The notes beneath the pieces are model-generated. The model did no database searches. It was not told the origin of the DNA and saw only the letters and a program-made list of their open reading frames with translations. Position numbers and translations under genes: made by a program. Of a DNA stretch of 64,000 bases, positions 1 to 12,060 are shown in pieces. The DNA is from Scylla paramamosain. Taxonomy: Eukaryota; Arthropoda; Malacostraca; Decapoda; Portunidae. The stretch covers positions 5,891,465-5,955,464 of the forward strand of contig NC_087198.1 of assembly GCF_035594125.1 (NCBI RefSeq), written 5' to 3'. Position 1 is the stretch's first letter, and each line of letters opens with the position of its first letter.

Positions 1-44
1 TCAACCTGTCGTGTATTTTTTTTTTCGTTCGAGTTACTTAAGTT

Positions 45-46
45 AC

Positions 47-122
<76 letters not shown>
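45..122. repeat. (CT)n microsatellite
   Basis: An almost perfect CT repeat of about 78 bp near the left edge of the window, with one CC interruption near its start. Confidence 0.95.
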
Positions 123-125
<3 letters not shown>

Positions 126-208
126 CACTCTTTCCTGAATAATCTGTACTTTAACTTTCCTCTTTGTTATGAATAATATTGGCTTTTCTTTCCTCTCCTG
201 AATAAACA

Positions 209-219
209 GACAGAGATAG

Positions 220-250
<31 letters not shown>

Positions 251-251
251 C
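209..251. repeat. (GATA)n microsatellite
   Basis: A short tetranucleotide GATA array with one AAATA interruption. Confidence 0.9.
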
Positions 252-336
252 ATTAAGCTGACCTGACTTAACCAATGTCTAGGACGACCAAGATTCAAAT
301 TATGATAGTTTAGAAATAAAAAAAAATTAAGTAGAC

Positions 337-340
<4 letters not shown>

Positions 341-413
<73 letters not shown>
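341..413. repeat. (GA)n microsatellite
   Basis: A perfect GA repeat of about 73 bp. It produces spurious open frames (Arg-Glu or Ser-Leu repeats) that are not genes. Confidence 0.95.
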
Positions 414-416
<3 letters not shown>

Positions 417-475
417 ATAATTCATACCCTCTTTTTCTCCTTCACCACTTCTTCATCGCCTCCGCATCCTCCTTA

Positions 476-946
<471 letters not shown>

Positions 947-1000
947 AATGTGGATAATTCCCTAACGTGAACATTAGGCAACCAATTTGCACAATGTTTA

Positions 1001-1209
1001 CAAATTGTCAACGTTAGGCAAAAAATGCCTGATGTTCACATTATGCAGTTCAATTTTCTCGATAAGGTTAGCTTAGATTACTTAAATGTAACTCGTGCAG
1101 ATCATGCATAATTTTCTAGCTTTGTTTAGGCATGTTATATTCACATCGGGCAAAATTGAGCTGCATAATGTGAACATCAGGCATTTTTTTGTCTAATGTT
1201 GACAATTTG
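1001..1209. mobile_element. Foldback/MITE-like inverted repeat
   Basis: The arms at 1001-1057 and 1152-1209 are reverse complements over about 57 bp with only a few mismatches and a small A/T-run length difference. The spacer is about 94 bp and contains weaker echoes of the arm sequence. There is no coding capacity. The structure fits a small foldback or MITE element. A target-site duplication is not obvious, so the boundaries are those of the arms only. Confidence 0.75.
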
Positions 1210-1309
1210 CAGGTTCCAGTTTGTTACACCAATATTTTCCTGTGTGGAAACCTGCCACCATGCATCTCAGCAGGGTTTAAGGGGTCTCTGAATACCCTTT
1301 CCTTTCTGT

Positions 1310-1535
1310 GGCCACTGTCATGTGCTAATGCCACTTATATTTCCTTATCTCAATCTCCTTCACTCCTCAGGTCACTGTCATATGGTAATGTCACTTGTAT
1401 TTCCATATCTCACTCTCCTTCTTCCCTTCTCAAGCCACGGTCAAGTTTTAATACCACGTGTATTTCCATATATAGACCCCTTCTTACCTTCTCAGGCCAC
1501 AATCATGTGCTAATGTTACCATTACTTTCACATTT
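1310..1535. repeat. 62-bp minisatellite, about 3.6 copies
   Basis: Units begin at 1310, 1370, 1433 and 1495 (60, 63 and 62 bp, then a partial unit). Each starts with a G-G-Y-C-A-C motif and contains a TATTTCC core and a C/T-rich end closing in CTCA. Divergence is about 15-25 percent by eye. The open frame across it is a by-product of the repeat. Confidence 0.8.
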
Positions 1536-1764
1536 CAGTGTACTACTTCTTGTGACCTCTGGCTTCGTTGGTGTTTATGTTGCAGGTTGTGTACTGGAGA
1601 AAAGGCGCTCATAGGTCCGGGTTGCGAAACATTATGGGGCTTAAAAAAGTTGTTAACATCTCAGCGACCTAAGAAGTTCATAAGTATTCAGTGAATCACT
1701 CTTATAATAGATACGAATTTCTTAGGGACTTAAGAAATTGGTAACTCTTTCTTGAATCCAGCCC

Positions 1765-2397
1765 CAGATGGAGTGGCTCAGTGTCGGCGCCATTCTGCAT
1801 GCACAGTGGAATTAGCGAGGGATCCGTGCTGACCCCGCACCTGTTCAGCCTATGCGAGGACCAACTCAACGTAATGCTGAACGCTCTCGTGTGGGCTGTC
1901 ATATTGCAAATGAGGCACCAAATAATTTTTCATGTGCGGATGACCTAACCTTGGTGTGCCCGAGTGCAGCGGCGCTAAATGGCTTGCTGCGAATCTGCGA
2001 GGAATTTGCTAGTAAGCACTACATTAAATTTAGCATGGCTAAATCCGCGTATATGTGTATTCCACTCAAGCGCGCGCCGCCGCTGGCACCTCCGGTCATG
2101 TGTCTGGGCGCACCAAGCTGGAATACGTGCGAGCGTTGTCATGCCTGGGCCACATCATCACTGCTGATTGCATGGTGATGAGGACATTAGGAAGGAAACA
2201 AGGAATCTTGGTGCACGTAGGAATGTCTTCGTGAGAAATTTCAAATTTCGAAATAACGATGTTAAACGCCAGTTGTTCAGCAGTTATTGTTATTATATTT
2301 TTTGTAATTCATTGTGGCAACATTTCAAAATGGCGACGATGCAACACTTGCGCATAACATGTAATAACACTCTACGAAGACTCACGGACCACCTGCC

Positions 2398-2405
<8 letters not shown>
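1765..2405 (+). pseudogene. Decayed LINE reverse transcriptase fragment
   Basis: Three successive + frames together resemble a non-LTR reverse transcriptase. At about 1795-1870 there is ISEGSVLTPHLFSL, matching the family xxxQGSxLSPxLF motif. At 1948-1962 there is CADDLTLV, the catalytic Y/F-A-D-D box with the aromatic residue replaced by Cys. Further on there are SAYMC, a frameshifted LGHII segment, and at 2180-2400 an RNVFVRNF...SYC...LW thumb-like segment. At least two frameshifts separate these blocks, so this is a dead relic. The LINE clade is not resolvable by eye. It ends at a (TTA)n array. Confidence 0.75.
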
Positions 2406-2440
<35 letters not shown>

Positions 2441-2457
2441 CATCATCATCAATATTA
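2401..2457. repeat. (TTA)n microsatellite
   Basis: About 14 TTA units followed by four TCA units, immediately after the LINE relic. Confidence 0.9.
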
Positions 2458-2580
2458 TTGAATCAAAAGACATTTAAAGGACAACAATTTTTCAACACCA
2501 CCATCCACCTTCTGGTTAAAATCACGGTGAGGGAACACATCACCTTAAACCGCTATTACTTCACACCAGGGAACAATTAT

Positions 2581-2719
<139 letters not shown>

Positions 2720-2814
2720 CGTTACAAAGGGAAGCGATTACATCACAAAAATTATTACATAATTCCAAAAACCTTTTACAGAACAGCTCAATTCCGTTTC
2801 CATTAACATTTTTC

Positions 2815-2920
<106 letters not shown>

Positions 2921-2929
2921 CACTCCTAA

Positions 2930-3625
2930 AAATTAATCATAAAACCCTATTTGCCCTGTTTGTTGCCTCTATGCATTGTTTTCTTAGACGGAGTTCAGAG
3001 CTAACTACAACTCCTAAATCCTTTTCGTACTCTGAACCTACCAGAGTTTCGTTGCTTATAGTGTACCTACTGTGTGGGTTTCCTCTACCTACGCTAAGTA
3101 CTTTGTATTTGTTAATATTGAACTGCATTTGCCATCTGCCCGTCCATTCGTTCATCCTATCTAAATCTGTCTGCAGGGCGATGGCATCCGATTCTGGCCT
3201 AATTAATCTCTCTATCTTTGTGTCATCCGTAAATTTACTAACATCACTACTAATTCCACTATCCGAGTCATTGATACATATTAAAAACAACAATGTCACT
3301 AATACTGATCCCTGTGGCACCCCACACGGATTTCGAGCCGTTTATTACCACTCTCTGTCGCCTGTCGCTAAGCCATGACCTTATCCAGCCCAACACCTTC
3401 CCATCCATCCCGTGTGCCCTAACCTTTCTCAGGAATTTTTGATGGGGTACCTTGTCAAATGCTTTACTAAAGTCCAGATATAAGATACGAGTATCATAGC
3501 TATCACCATTATTTACTGCCTCGTACACTTTACTGTAAAATCTTAACAAGTTTGTCAGGCAAGACTTCCCCTTCGTGAAGCCATGCTGTGACTGATTTAT
3601 CTTAGTACTCTTTGTGGGTTCTCTT
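2930..3625 (-). pseudogene. CR1/L2-like LINE reverse transcriptase fragment
   Basis: Two overlapping minus-strand frames (3549-3268, then 3320-2937) together carry RT palm motifs in order: [31 protein letters not shown], then FTDDTKI, which is the FADD box with Ala changed to Thr and both Asp kept, then a [12 protein letters not shown] thumb segment. A frameshift lies at about 3300-3320. Upstream, 3550-3625 still reads as the SQHGF...SCLTNLL-type finger region. The fragment lacks the endonuclease and the C-terminus and stops close to the (CT)n array. It resembles the CR1/L2 group by motif, and clade placement is inference. Confidence 0.8.
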
Positions 3626-3858
3626 TGTGCGCCAAAGCAGGACGGTGCTGTGTCCTTGTCAGACTACCTCTGGATACTATTGTGATAACACCCTTGGCAC
3701 CTTAGGAACTTCCACAAAACGTTGCCAAATGCCATCATAGCCTCGCACTGAATCCCGAGAAGCAAAGTGACGGTAGTTTAAAAAGTTACGCATGTAGAAA
3801 AAACAAATTTGATGATAGAAGGAATAAGGTGGCAGGTTCGTGAAGCGTGGCATACTGT

Positions 3859-3860
<2 letters not shown>

Positions 3861-3947
<87 letters not shown>
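3861..3947. repeat. (GA)n microsatellite
   Basis: A perfect GA repeat of about 87 bp. Confidence 0.95.
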
Positions 3948-3950
<3 letters not shown>

Positions 3951-4089
3951 TACAGCGTGGTATTTCAGATTGTTTTTAAGTCATAACCACCAGAAAAACG
4001 CCACCATAAATAATCAATGTATTATAGAAGCTCAAGTAATGATAACGAATTTGATGCTTTAAATAAATAAACAAATTAATAAATAAATA

Positions 4090-4713
4090 ACGAAGATTAC
4101 GATGCGGGTAACGAAGATAACGATGCGATTCCACGATTATGATACGAGTTTCCACGATAACGGTGCGATTCCACGAAATTTATATGAGTTTCCACAGTGA
4201 CGATGTGATTCCACGATAGCGATACGATTCCAAGATAATGATACGATTCCACGATAATGATACGATTCCACGATAACGAAAAGATTCCACGATAATGAAT
4301 CGATTCCACGATAATGATACGATTTCACGATAATGATACGATTCCACGATAACGAAAAGATTCCACGATAATGATACGAGTTTCCACGATAACGATGCGA
4401 TTCCACGATAATGACACGAGTTTCCACGATACGATGCAAGTTTCCACGATAATGATGCGATTCCACGAAGACGATGCGAGTTTCCACGATAACAATGCGA
4501 GTTTCCACGATAACGATGCGATTCCACGATAACGATGCGACCCCACGATAACGATGCGATTCCACGATAACGATGCGATTCCACGATAACGATACGATTC
4601 CACGATAACGATGCGAGTTTCCACGATAACGATGCGATTCCACGATAACGATGCGATTCCACGATAACGATACGATTCCACGATAACGATGCGAGTTTCC
4701 ACGATAACGATGC
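4090..4713. repeat. 19/21-bp minisatellite array open in three frames
   Basis: About 30 units of a short repeat whose core is TTCCACGATAACGATGCG. Units with one linker type are 19 bp and units carrying an extra GA before TTTCCACG are 21 bp. The right half is nearly homogeneous and the left half more diverged, including TGATACG and GAAAAG variants. Because 19 is not a multiple of three and the unit lacks a minus-strand stop, all three minus frames stay open for 120-170 codons (reading RIVIVES / HRYRG / SLSWN). I treat these frames as repeat artefacts. Confidence 0.9.
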
Positions 4714-5689
4714 GGGCGCGGCGAAAGCTATAGGAAATTGTCTACCTACCTACATAGGTACCAGGACGAACCCTTCCTCCCCAAGGGTCCACTCCAGTCC
4801 CTGGGTGTGAGGGCAGTGACGATGCAACCTTGCCGCGCCTCACACAGGTCGCCATGAGCAATGACCCGCCACACACCACTCCCCAACCACTGTCATGACG
4901 TGAGCCTTTTCTCCCCTAAAGAACCCCTCGTGCTGCCAGTGTCTGGTGCATGGTGCACGGCGTGTCCTCGTTCATGGCGAGTTGTTCAGCTCGGCGTCAT
5001 CATAATCAAAGGACCCGTACACACCCTCCACCAGACTATGGAAAGAGCCCTTACTCCCCATAAGGACTCCCCCCTCCGGGAAACATCTGGTGAATGGCAG
5101 ACATTGATCTCTTGCTTATGGCGACCCCTTGCCTAGTGCGAGGCGTTGCAAGTGGACGACTACTATTGAAACTTGAGGCCGCAAAGGAAAAGAAGGACCT
5201 GCTGCTAGTTCTCTGCCTTGGGCTCCAGGCCGGACCCGACAGCCACCTTCTACCCCCCCCCCCCGTGCGGCGCTTAAGGCCGTCACATCCTTCAATGAAT
5301 ATTGGCCGAAAGTTCTCAAACGTCATTTAAATTTTGATCTGAATATAAAATCGTCGATGGTAAATGAAAAATAGTTTTGGCTTGACAGTGTGCAAGAGTG
5401 GGCTGATCAATGAAACAAGATGAGGCAGCTTTGCTCCAGAGTATTTGAGTGTACCTTGCATGTTTGCTGCCCGTGAATATGCGCATGTTCGTGTGTGACT
5501 AGACAGTAATCCAATGGTGTGCCTGCTTAATGGAGAACTTTACAAGATTAAATACATTTCTGGATGAGTGAACGTTTTGCATGCTTTGTACACGAACTGT
5601 CATCTGTAGACCTACTTTTTTTTTTTTGATAGCTGCTATTTATACTCTTTAAAAAATAAGGAATAGATCCTCAGAGTTTTTTTTTTCTT
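4714..5689. other. Unassigned sequence
   Basis: 4800-5300 is GC-richer than its surroundings and carries overlapping open frames of 78-91 codons on both strands (for example + 5094-5330), none of which I recognise. A poly-C run lies at 5255-5264. 5600-5710 contains several short T runs. No splice-supported exon, RNA gene or mobile element could be identified. Confidence 0.4.
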
Positions 5690-6270
5690 TCACTCATTTT
5701 TTTGTTTTTTTCGAAATGCAAACTTTTGAGTGTAGCCAGCTTGTTTCAGTTGTGTGAGTGTTTGGTGTAGTGTTTGGACCAACATAATGTCGCTGATGGT
5801 TAACAGTTAAATCATGGTGATTTAAACGCTTTAAATTATAATATGCCGGTCCTTCGTGACAATGAATTACATAATTTTCCGTAACTTCTCTTTGAATGAT
5901 GAGTTGCAGTGTTCCAGTGTTTCACGATTTCTTGTGTGTGCGTCACAATAACGCCAATCTCCACTTTTCTTCACTCCCAATATCCAGGAACCATCAACTC
6001 GTCGTCCATGGTTTGGGTTGTTTTCCACCACAGCCTCGCTGTCGTTTGATTCTGGTACATGATTTTGCCGTATTTTACCTCTCTTGTATTTTCGGTTTCC
6101 TGCGAACCGCGCTTCGTCAATTTGCACAGACTCCTTTTTAATGCTTACCATTTTTCCACGATTGTTAACAAACAGCTTGTGAGCAAACCACACGACACTC
6201 GTCGAACCAATCACAGGTTGCTGCGTCACCTCTGTCTGTCAATTCATGCACCGAAACATGAGATAGCTTG
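5690..6270 (-). pseudogene. Broken Merlin-like (IS1016/IS1595-type) DDE transposase
   Basis: Read on the minus strand, an N-terminal block at about 6265-6185 (DWFDECRVVC) resembles the conserved helix before the catalytic core. A frameshift then leads to QIDEARFAGNRKYKRG at about 6140-6090, the first catalytic Asp with the K-Y-x-R-G motif, and to a VDGSWILGV segment. After further frame changes, 5825-5735 reads LTVNH...THTTET, matching the family VNHS-xx-FVDPxxGxHTxxIE region that carries the last acidic residue. Family motifs are from knowledge of DDE_Tnp_IS1595/Merlin proteins. At least two frameshifts make it non-functional. Terminal repeats were not found. Confidence 0.65.
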
Positions 6271-6327
6271 AATAAAAAAATAAATAAATAAATAAATAAA
6301 TAGATAAATAAGTAAAAAAAAATAAAT
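6270..6327. repeat. A-rich (AAAT)n tract
   Basis: An AAATA-type low-complexity tract immediately 5' (in transposase orientation) of the Merlin-like relic. Confidence 0.85.
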
Positions 6328-6987
6328 TGCCACAGAAAGCTTGGAAACTACTGTTAAATGTAACCGCCTTCGTCTCGTCTGTGATCTCGTTGTAAAACTG
6401 TTTAGCTAACATCTGAAGGGTTCTTTATATATTCACATGTCACTAAGCAGGTAAAATCACGGCAGGGAGCGCAGGTCGGCTATGGAGACTGATGTCTGTG
6501 TCTGTGCCGGAATGAAGTGTGCTGTTGCTACATGTAGCACCTTGTTGAGTCGGGACCGGAGCTTCGACACTCAAACAGACATTCCACTCGTGCTTCAGGC
6601 TTCCTAACCAAACATTCCCTCCAAACCAAGACAAGTGTTTTCCTCGTCTCTTGATAATAAAAGGAAAAGTATATCTTTTCTTGTATATACATCACAATAC
6701 AAAGTGTAGGTCGCATTCCAAAATAGCTTCATGACACGTATATCGCATACCAAAGTAGCACCGGTTTAGGTTGGGTTAGGTTTAGGTCATAACACGATTA
6801 TAACTTTGCATGGGAGTCACACTGAGAGTAGGTGCACATCACTCTTAAACATGCTGTGGATCAGGCCAGGTGAGGTAAACTCAGATGAGGCCTAGGAGAG
6901 GTCAGTAACTGCATGGGAATCACAATGAGAGTTTTACCGAGAATATCCCGCGGCTAGTTTCGGAGCTACAGCCTGCCGTCATCACAG

Positions 6988-6989
<2 letters not shown>
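6328..6989. other. Unassigned sequence with a TTAGG-like patch
   Basis: No gene or element was recognised. Around 6766-6788 there is a run of TTTAGG / TTGGG / TTAGG words resembling the arthropod telomere unit, only about four degenerate units long. Confidence 0.4.
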
Positions 6990-7031
<42 letters not shown>

Positions 7032-7081
7032 ACACTCACACTAAACACACACACACACACACACAGACACACACTCAGACT

Positions 7082-7136
<55 letters not shown>

Positions 7137-7141
7137 ACAAA

Positions 7142-7204
<63 letters not shown>

Positions 7205-7237
7205 ACACAACACACACACACACACAACAAACACACA

Positions 7238-7302
<65 letters not shown>
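6990..7302. repeat. (CA)n compound microsatellite
   Basis: About 313 bp of CA repeat interrupted by CAGA, CTAAA, CAA and CTCA variants. Minus-strand Cys-Val frames through it are artefacts. Confidence 0.95.
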
Positions 7303-7304
<2 letters not shown>

Positions 7305-7570
7305 TAAGAATCCTAATTATCCGTGGCTGATAAAAATATAAATAAATATATTAATACTCGCAATCATCTATACTTCATCAAGTCGTTCCCTTATCAGTTA
7401 ACGCAATGGGCACATCTCTCAGCGGCTCGTGTCTCGGAGACCAGCCACTCGCCCACCAAATACTCGTGGCTGTCCAGTCGTTACAAAAATTATGAGAACC
7501 CAGAACCAAAAGGATAGGGCAGTTTGTGGCTTGTGTTTCCTATCACCCCCAACTCAAGAAATTGACGATT

Positions 7571-7585
7571 TGTGTGTGTGTGTGT

Positions 7586-7655
<70 letters not shown>
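7571..7655. repeat. (GT)n microsatellite
   Basis: A GT repeat of about 85 bp with one CT substitution. Confidence 0.95.
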
Positions 7656-7660
<5 letters not shown>

Positions 7661-8579
7661 CGAGTGAAGGCGATGATTTAGTGTTTTCAAGGTTCCCGTG
7701 CAGACCATTACCACGCAGGAAACAACTCCTGGTGAGGGTGTTGTCAGAGTCACTCAGCAGGTGCGGCGTGGTGTGCCGTCATGGGGAAGCCCGCCACTGA
7801 ATAAAGAACTGGAAGGCACTCACACAACGCATGCCTCACCAGCCTCTCAGGGAAACTTCTGCTGGGGGAAAACTGGAGGGAAGCGAACCTCCAATAAGAA
7901 GTCCGGAAAGAGAGAGAAAGAAAAAAAAAATCTCACGTCCGTAAAAATAAAAATATTTAATGATTTGTTTGTTGGCGCGATGTGAGCCTTGAGATCCGTA
8001 GATAGTGGTTTGAGATTTCTTCCTGACACACAAAAAAACAGACACATACATATATACACACAGAGAGGCAAGCAAGCAGATAGACACTAGTGAGTGAATC
8101 AACAGAAGAATAAAAAAGTAGATGAAAAAGGTAAAATCAAAGGAATAAAAGCATTTCTCCTTCTGTTAGTTATATTTATATAATAACATACGTACATATT
8201 CAGTAATTCTGCACAACGATGTACTCCACAGTCTTAACATCTCTGAGTCCTCTGTTGTAATACTCGCAAGATAAGAATGCTGCTGTGAAAAAAAAAAAAA
8301 AATCAAACAGACAGAAGTTAACACTGAATATGATAATGAGGGAACGAGGGAGAGAGGTGGACGTTGAATCTGGGCCCGTCCTCCCCGCAGACTGTGGCCG
8401 AGCAAACAGTGTCAACGTGACGCACCGTGGAGGGAATGTGCACAAAATGAGACAGAGAGAGATTCCAAAATCCTGTAAATAAATGGTTCTCGTAGGAAAA
8501 GTTTTAGACCCACTCCAGGGATGCGGGCGAGGCGGGACCGGCGGCTCTGTGAAAGAACACGCATTATTTGCTTCGTTAA
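7656..8579. other. Unassigned sequence left of the Harbinger element
   Basis: A-rich stretches at 7915-7930 and 8287-8301 are present. No supported gene or RNA was found. The last four bases (8576-8579, TTAA) belong to the target site of the adjacent transposon. Confidence 0.4.
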
Positions 8580-8631
8580 GGTGTGTCCAAACAATCGAGC
8601 ATGCCCGACGGGCAAACAGTGATACCAGATC
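8580..8631 (+). repeat. Harbinger left terminal inverted repeat
   Basis: 52 bp, matching the reverse complement of 12271-12322 with three mismatches by eye. Further inside, a shared GACGTCAGAAGCG motif (near 8662 and 12215) also occurs in inverted orientation at both ends, a likely subterminal transposase-binding site. Confidence 0.9.
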
Positions 8632-8864
8632 ACAATGAGTAATGAGAATGAGGGTTGATGACGTCAGAAGCGGGAAAACCACAGGCAGGGATCTGGCAAC
8701 AAACAGTACTACCAGATGTAGCTGAGCCCTGTACAATATCTACTCCTTCACCGGGAAAAGACTGGCGGGCAAAGTTGTAAACTGATGAGTGGTGTCAAAT
8801 ACGGGTTCATGGTTCAGTTTCACACTGACCCTGCTAAGGAGTCAGGTGCGGCACTTGTCTCACC

Positions 8865-10154
8865 ATGCCGAACACAGTCGAGAGGAAGAAAATAGCCTTG
8901 TGTGGGATAATTCCTGGATTGTATATAAAAAAGAAAAAAACAAGCCAGAGCTCATAGGCGTGTGTGGTGCAAGGACTGGTTGAGGAAAAGAGGAGAGTTG
9001 GGAAGTCATGCAACTATATATCGCGAACTCCACGACAAGCCTGAAGATGGTTTTATCCAGTATATGAGAATGGATGTAAATAGTTTCCACACACTCCTAG
9101 GAAAAGTGGAACCATACATAACAAAACAAGATACCCACTTGAGGCAGAGCATATGTGCAGAGGCTCGTCTGGAAGCAACCCTCAGATTCTTAGCATCTGG
9201 ATGTTCATACACAGCACTGCAATACTCCACCAGGATATCCAAGCAGAGTTTGTCTCTCATCATACCGGAAACATGCAAAGCAATATACACAGCTCTCAGA
9301 GATGATTACTTGAAGGTGAGCGCTTCTGTAACTTAAATTAACCAGAAAACATGTAAAGGGATTATCTTCAGTGTTAAAAACAAAACTCAAATAATGCAAA
9401 CAACTTTATTGAGCTTAGTACATAGTGTATTGTCGTCCATTATGTATGCTTATGTTATGTGTAATAAAGGCCCAGCTGTGTTTATATGAAATAATAGTGC
9501 TATTTCTATCCATTACATATATACTTTAGCATATATGTATATGGATACATGTGTGTCTGCTCCCGCATATATATGTATACATACGTGTGTGTGTGTGTGT
9601 GTTCACACTTTACAATTTCCATTTATTTTTAGGGGGCTGGAACACAATCCAAACTCAAAATAAAAAAATGCACTATGTGTAAACCCATCTAGATTATGAA
9701 TTACTGTCTAATCATTGAGGAAGTTGAAAGTTTACCAAGTTTAGCAAGAAATATAACGTCATATATTAATTTTTGTGCCACAATTTGGGTTTCACCCGTC
9801 AGTTGTCGCAAGTCATTTGCAATTACTTTTGCAAAATCAGTGAACTCATCGGCAGTGTCTTGTGTAGACGACAATTCCCTCATTTGCTGGAGGGCTTCCC
9901 TAATTACGTCATCTGCATCGTCATGTGTCCTTTTGGCTGATCGCTTGGAAGTACAGGGCGTAGAAGTATCACGTGGTGTCACATTTGTATCCGTAGAAGA
10001 TGCACACTGGGACATTGCTGGTTTTCTTGGTGCAGTAGAGGTTGCAGCTTCGCCCACTAGCAGTGGATTGTTGAAAATCTATAATGATTATAAAAGAAAA
10101 CTTTATTACATGTGTAATAATTATGTGTAGCTAGAAATACACACAAAAGATCAC

Positions 10155-10238
<84 letters not shown>

Positions 10239-11261
10239 GTGGTTGAGACGGAGGGGTAGAGAGATGAGGGGTTAGAGGGAGATAAGAGAGGAAGGGGAGG
10301 GAGAAGGGAAGGGAGGGAGAAGGAAGGGAGGATGCGAAAGAGAGAGAACGATAGGGTGTTGAATATAAATTTGTAAATGAATAGTAGTATGTCTTTCATG
10401 AAAATTCGGTCGTCATGCCTTTATAATATTTACTTAAATTGACAGACACTTACAACACCAGAGGAGTGGATGACTGTGGCACATGGATTTCAGAGAAGAT
10501 GGAATTTCCCAAACTGTTTGGGAGCTATTGACGGGAAGCATGTGTCGATAAGAGCTCCACGTGATAGTGGTTCATATTTTTACAACTACAAAGGCAACCA
10601 CAGCATTGTACTTCTTGCCATATGTGACGCAAATTGTGAATTTATATATGCGGACATAGGCACAAATGATAGAGTATCAGATGGTGGTGTGTGGGACAAG
10701 TGTTCTGTCAGTAGTCTCATACAAAATAATACTGCTGGTTTGCCAGAAGATGCAATTCTTGGAAGTAGTAGTCTGCCATTTCCATATGTTTTTGTGGCAG
10801 ATGATGCATTTCCATTGCAGCGACACATTATGAAACCTTTTTCATATAGGAGTCAGGATACAAGAGAGCGCATTTTCTCATACCGGCTCTCTAGGGCAAG
10901 GCGAACCGTGGAAAATGCATTTGGTATTTTGGCCAATAGATTTCGTGTGTTTCACTCACCAATTGATCTACCTCCATCAAAGATTGAATATATTGTTTTA
11001 GCATGCACCTCTTTGCATAACTTTCTCATAAGAGACCATGTGAGACACTACACGCCGGAAGGATCTTTAGATGTTGAAGATCTGTCAGTAGGACAAATTA
11101 TTCCTGGAACATGGCGACAAACTCCTGAGTTACCAGGAACACAGAGAGTAATCTGTAATGACATGGCTGATGGTAAGAGTGTGCGTGAACAGTTTATGGA
11201 TTACTTTAATGGTGTAGGGTCAGTATCATGGCAACACTTGTACATAGGTGAAGAGGGTTAA
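8865..11261 (+). CDS. PIF/Harbinger transposase (DDE_Tnp_4), two exons, one probable frameshift
   Basis: This is the DDE nuclease that cuts and pastes the element. The start chosen is the ATG at 8865 (MPNTVERKKIALCG), whose frame runs into TAG at 8955. The family-like continuation RAHRRVWCKDWLRKRG is in the next frame, with an A-rich run at about 8926-8940 between them, so a one-base indel there is likely. Exon 1 continues to ...RDDYLK at 9315. The donor GTGAG is at 9316 and the acceptor ...TTGACAG ends at 10445. Exon 2 is 10446-11261 (TLTTPEEW...). Catalytic boxes in exon 2 are GAIDGKH (first Asp), VFVADDAFPL (second Asp) and TVENAFGILANRFRVF (Glu). A polyadenylation signal AATAAA lies at 11420. 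The total of about 420 residues is normal for the family. It may be functional if the frame change is an assembly error. Confidence 0.85.
9316..10445 (+). other. Intron of the Harbinger transposase
   Basis: A phase-0 intron bounded by AAG|GTGAG and TTGACAG|ACA. It contains, on the opposite strand, exon 2 and the polyadenylation signal of the MADF gene, plus a (GA)n array at 10156-10235. Confidence 0.75.
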
Positions 11262-11521
11262 TTGTGATAAATGTCTATATACCTAGGTGTATTTCATGTT
11301 GTGTATTGTCTCTGAATGTAATACTTATTGAACTTTGTATTCATGCACATATGTGCACATGTGAAACAAAAGACTTGGCTTTCTTTATGTTTAAACAGAA
11401 AATTATTATTATTTCTCATAATAAAATTATAACAGTGTCTACAATGTTTCATTTCCCTTTCCTTTCATCACCATCTTTATCAATTAATCACCACATCCTG
11501 CATGTCTCAGGTGAAATGCCT

Positions 11522-11611
<90 letters not shown>

Positions 11612-12060
11612 GTTTATGAACTTACCTCATGATCATTATGTTCTTCCACAGCTTTGTTACTGTCAGGATCGATGTTTGACTGAGATGTCCTCGTTATGCC
11701 ACCATCATTGAGAAAAGAAAGCTCATCAAAGCACCATAACTTGGGGCTGTACACGTCGTCTGTCCCAGCTCCTGACTTGCGAGAGTTTTCTATCTGTCGC
11801 ATTTCACGCCTGTACTGATTTCGCAAACAATCTAGTTTCTTTTTTATATCCGCAATGGTAACGGATGCATACTTCTTTTCTATTTCTCTTGTTATTGCTG
11901 TAAGGGCTGTTACATGTTTATTTCTGTCCTTATAATCAGCACTCTTTATGTTCCACAAGCAAGGTTTTTGACGGTACATATCAATTATCCATGCTGTATC
12001 TTCCCTGGACCACTGAACGTTTCCTCCTTCAGGTACACTTGTAGAAGGACCGCCAGGCAT
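9701..12060 (-). CDS. Harbinger MADF-domain DNA-binding protein, two exons
   Basis: This is the accessory protein of PIF/Harbinger elements; in characterised members the SANT/Myb/MADF partner binds the element and helps import the transposase. Exon 1 runs 12060-11626 from ATG at 12060-12058 (MPGGPSTSVPEGG), with a MADF domain at about residues 20-110: WIIDMYRQKPCLWN, the aromatic YKDRNKH block, KKLDCLRNQYRRE, and a terminal LWCFDELSFL. The longer open frame to 12072 starts with GTG and is not preferred. The exon ends ...HNDHE with a consensus GTAAGT donor at 11625-11620. Exon 2 begins at 10078 after ...ATTATAG, reads IFNNPLLVGEAATS in frame and ends at 9701. It carries a low-complexity linker with a basic KRSAKRTH motif and a helical C-terminal region. 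AATAAA lies at 9627-9622. No disabling change was seen. Confidence 0.85.
10156..10235. repeat. (GA)n microsatellite in the Harbinger introns
   Basis: A GA repeat of about 80 bp with one AA interruption, followed by a G/A-rich tail to about 10345. It lies in introns of both element genes. Confidence 0.95.
11526..11609. repeat. (GA)n microsatellite beside the MADF splice donor
   Basis: A perfect GA repeat of about 84 bp starting 11 bases inside the MADF intron (on the minus strand a CT tract just after the GTAAGT donor). Confidence 0.95.

Noticed and set aside
4090..4713. CRISPR-like array or long repetitive protein gene
   Set aside because: Units are contiguous with no unique spacers, and the long frames result from a 19-bp stop-free unit read in three frames.
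6766..6790. Interstitial telomeric repeat (TTAGG)n
   Set aside because: Only about four degenerate units; too short and imperfect to call a telomere relic.
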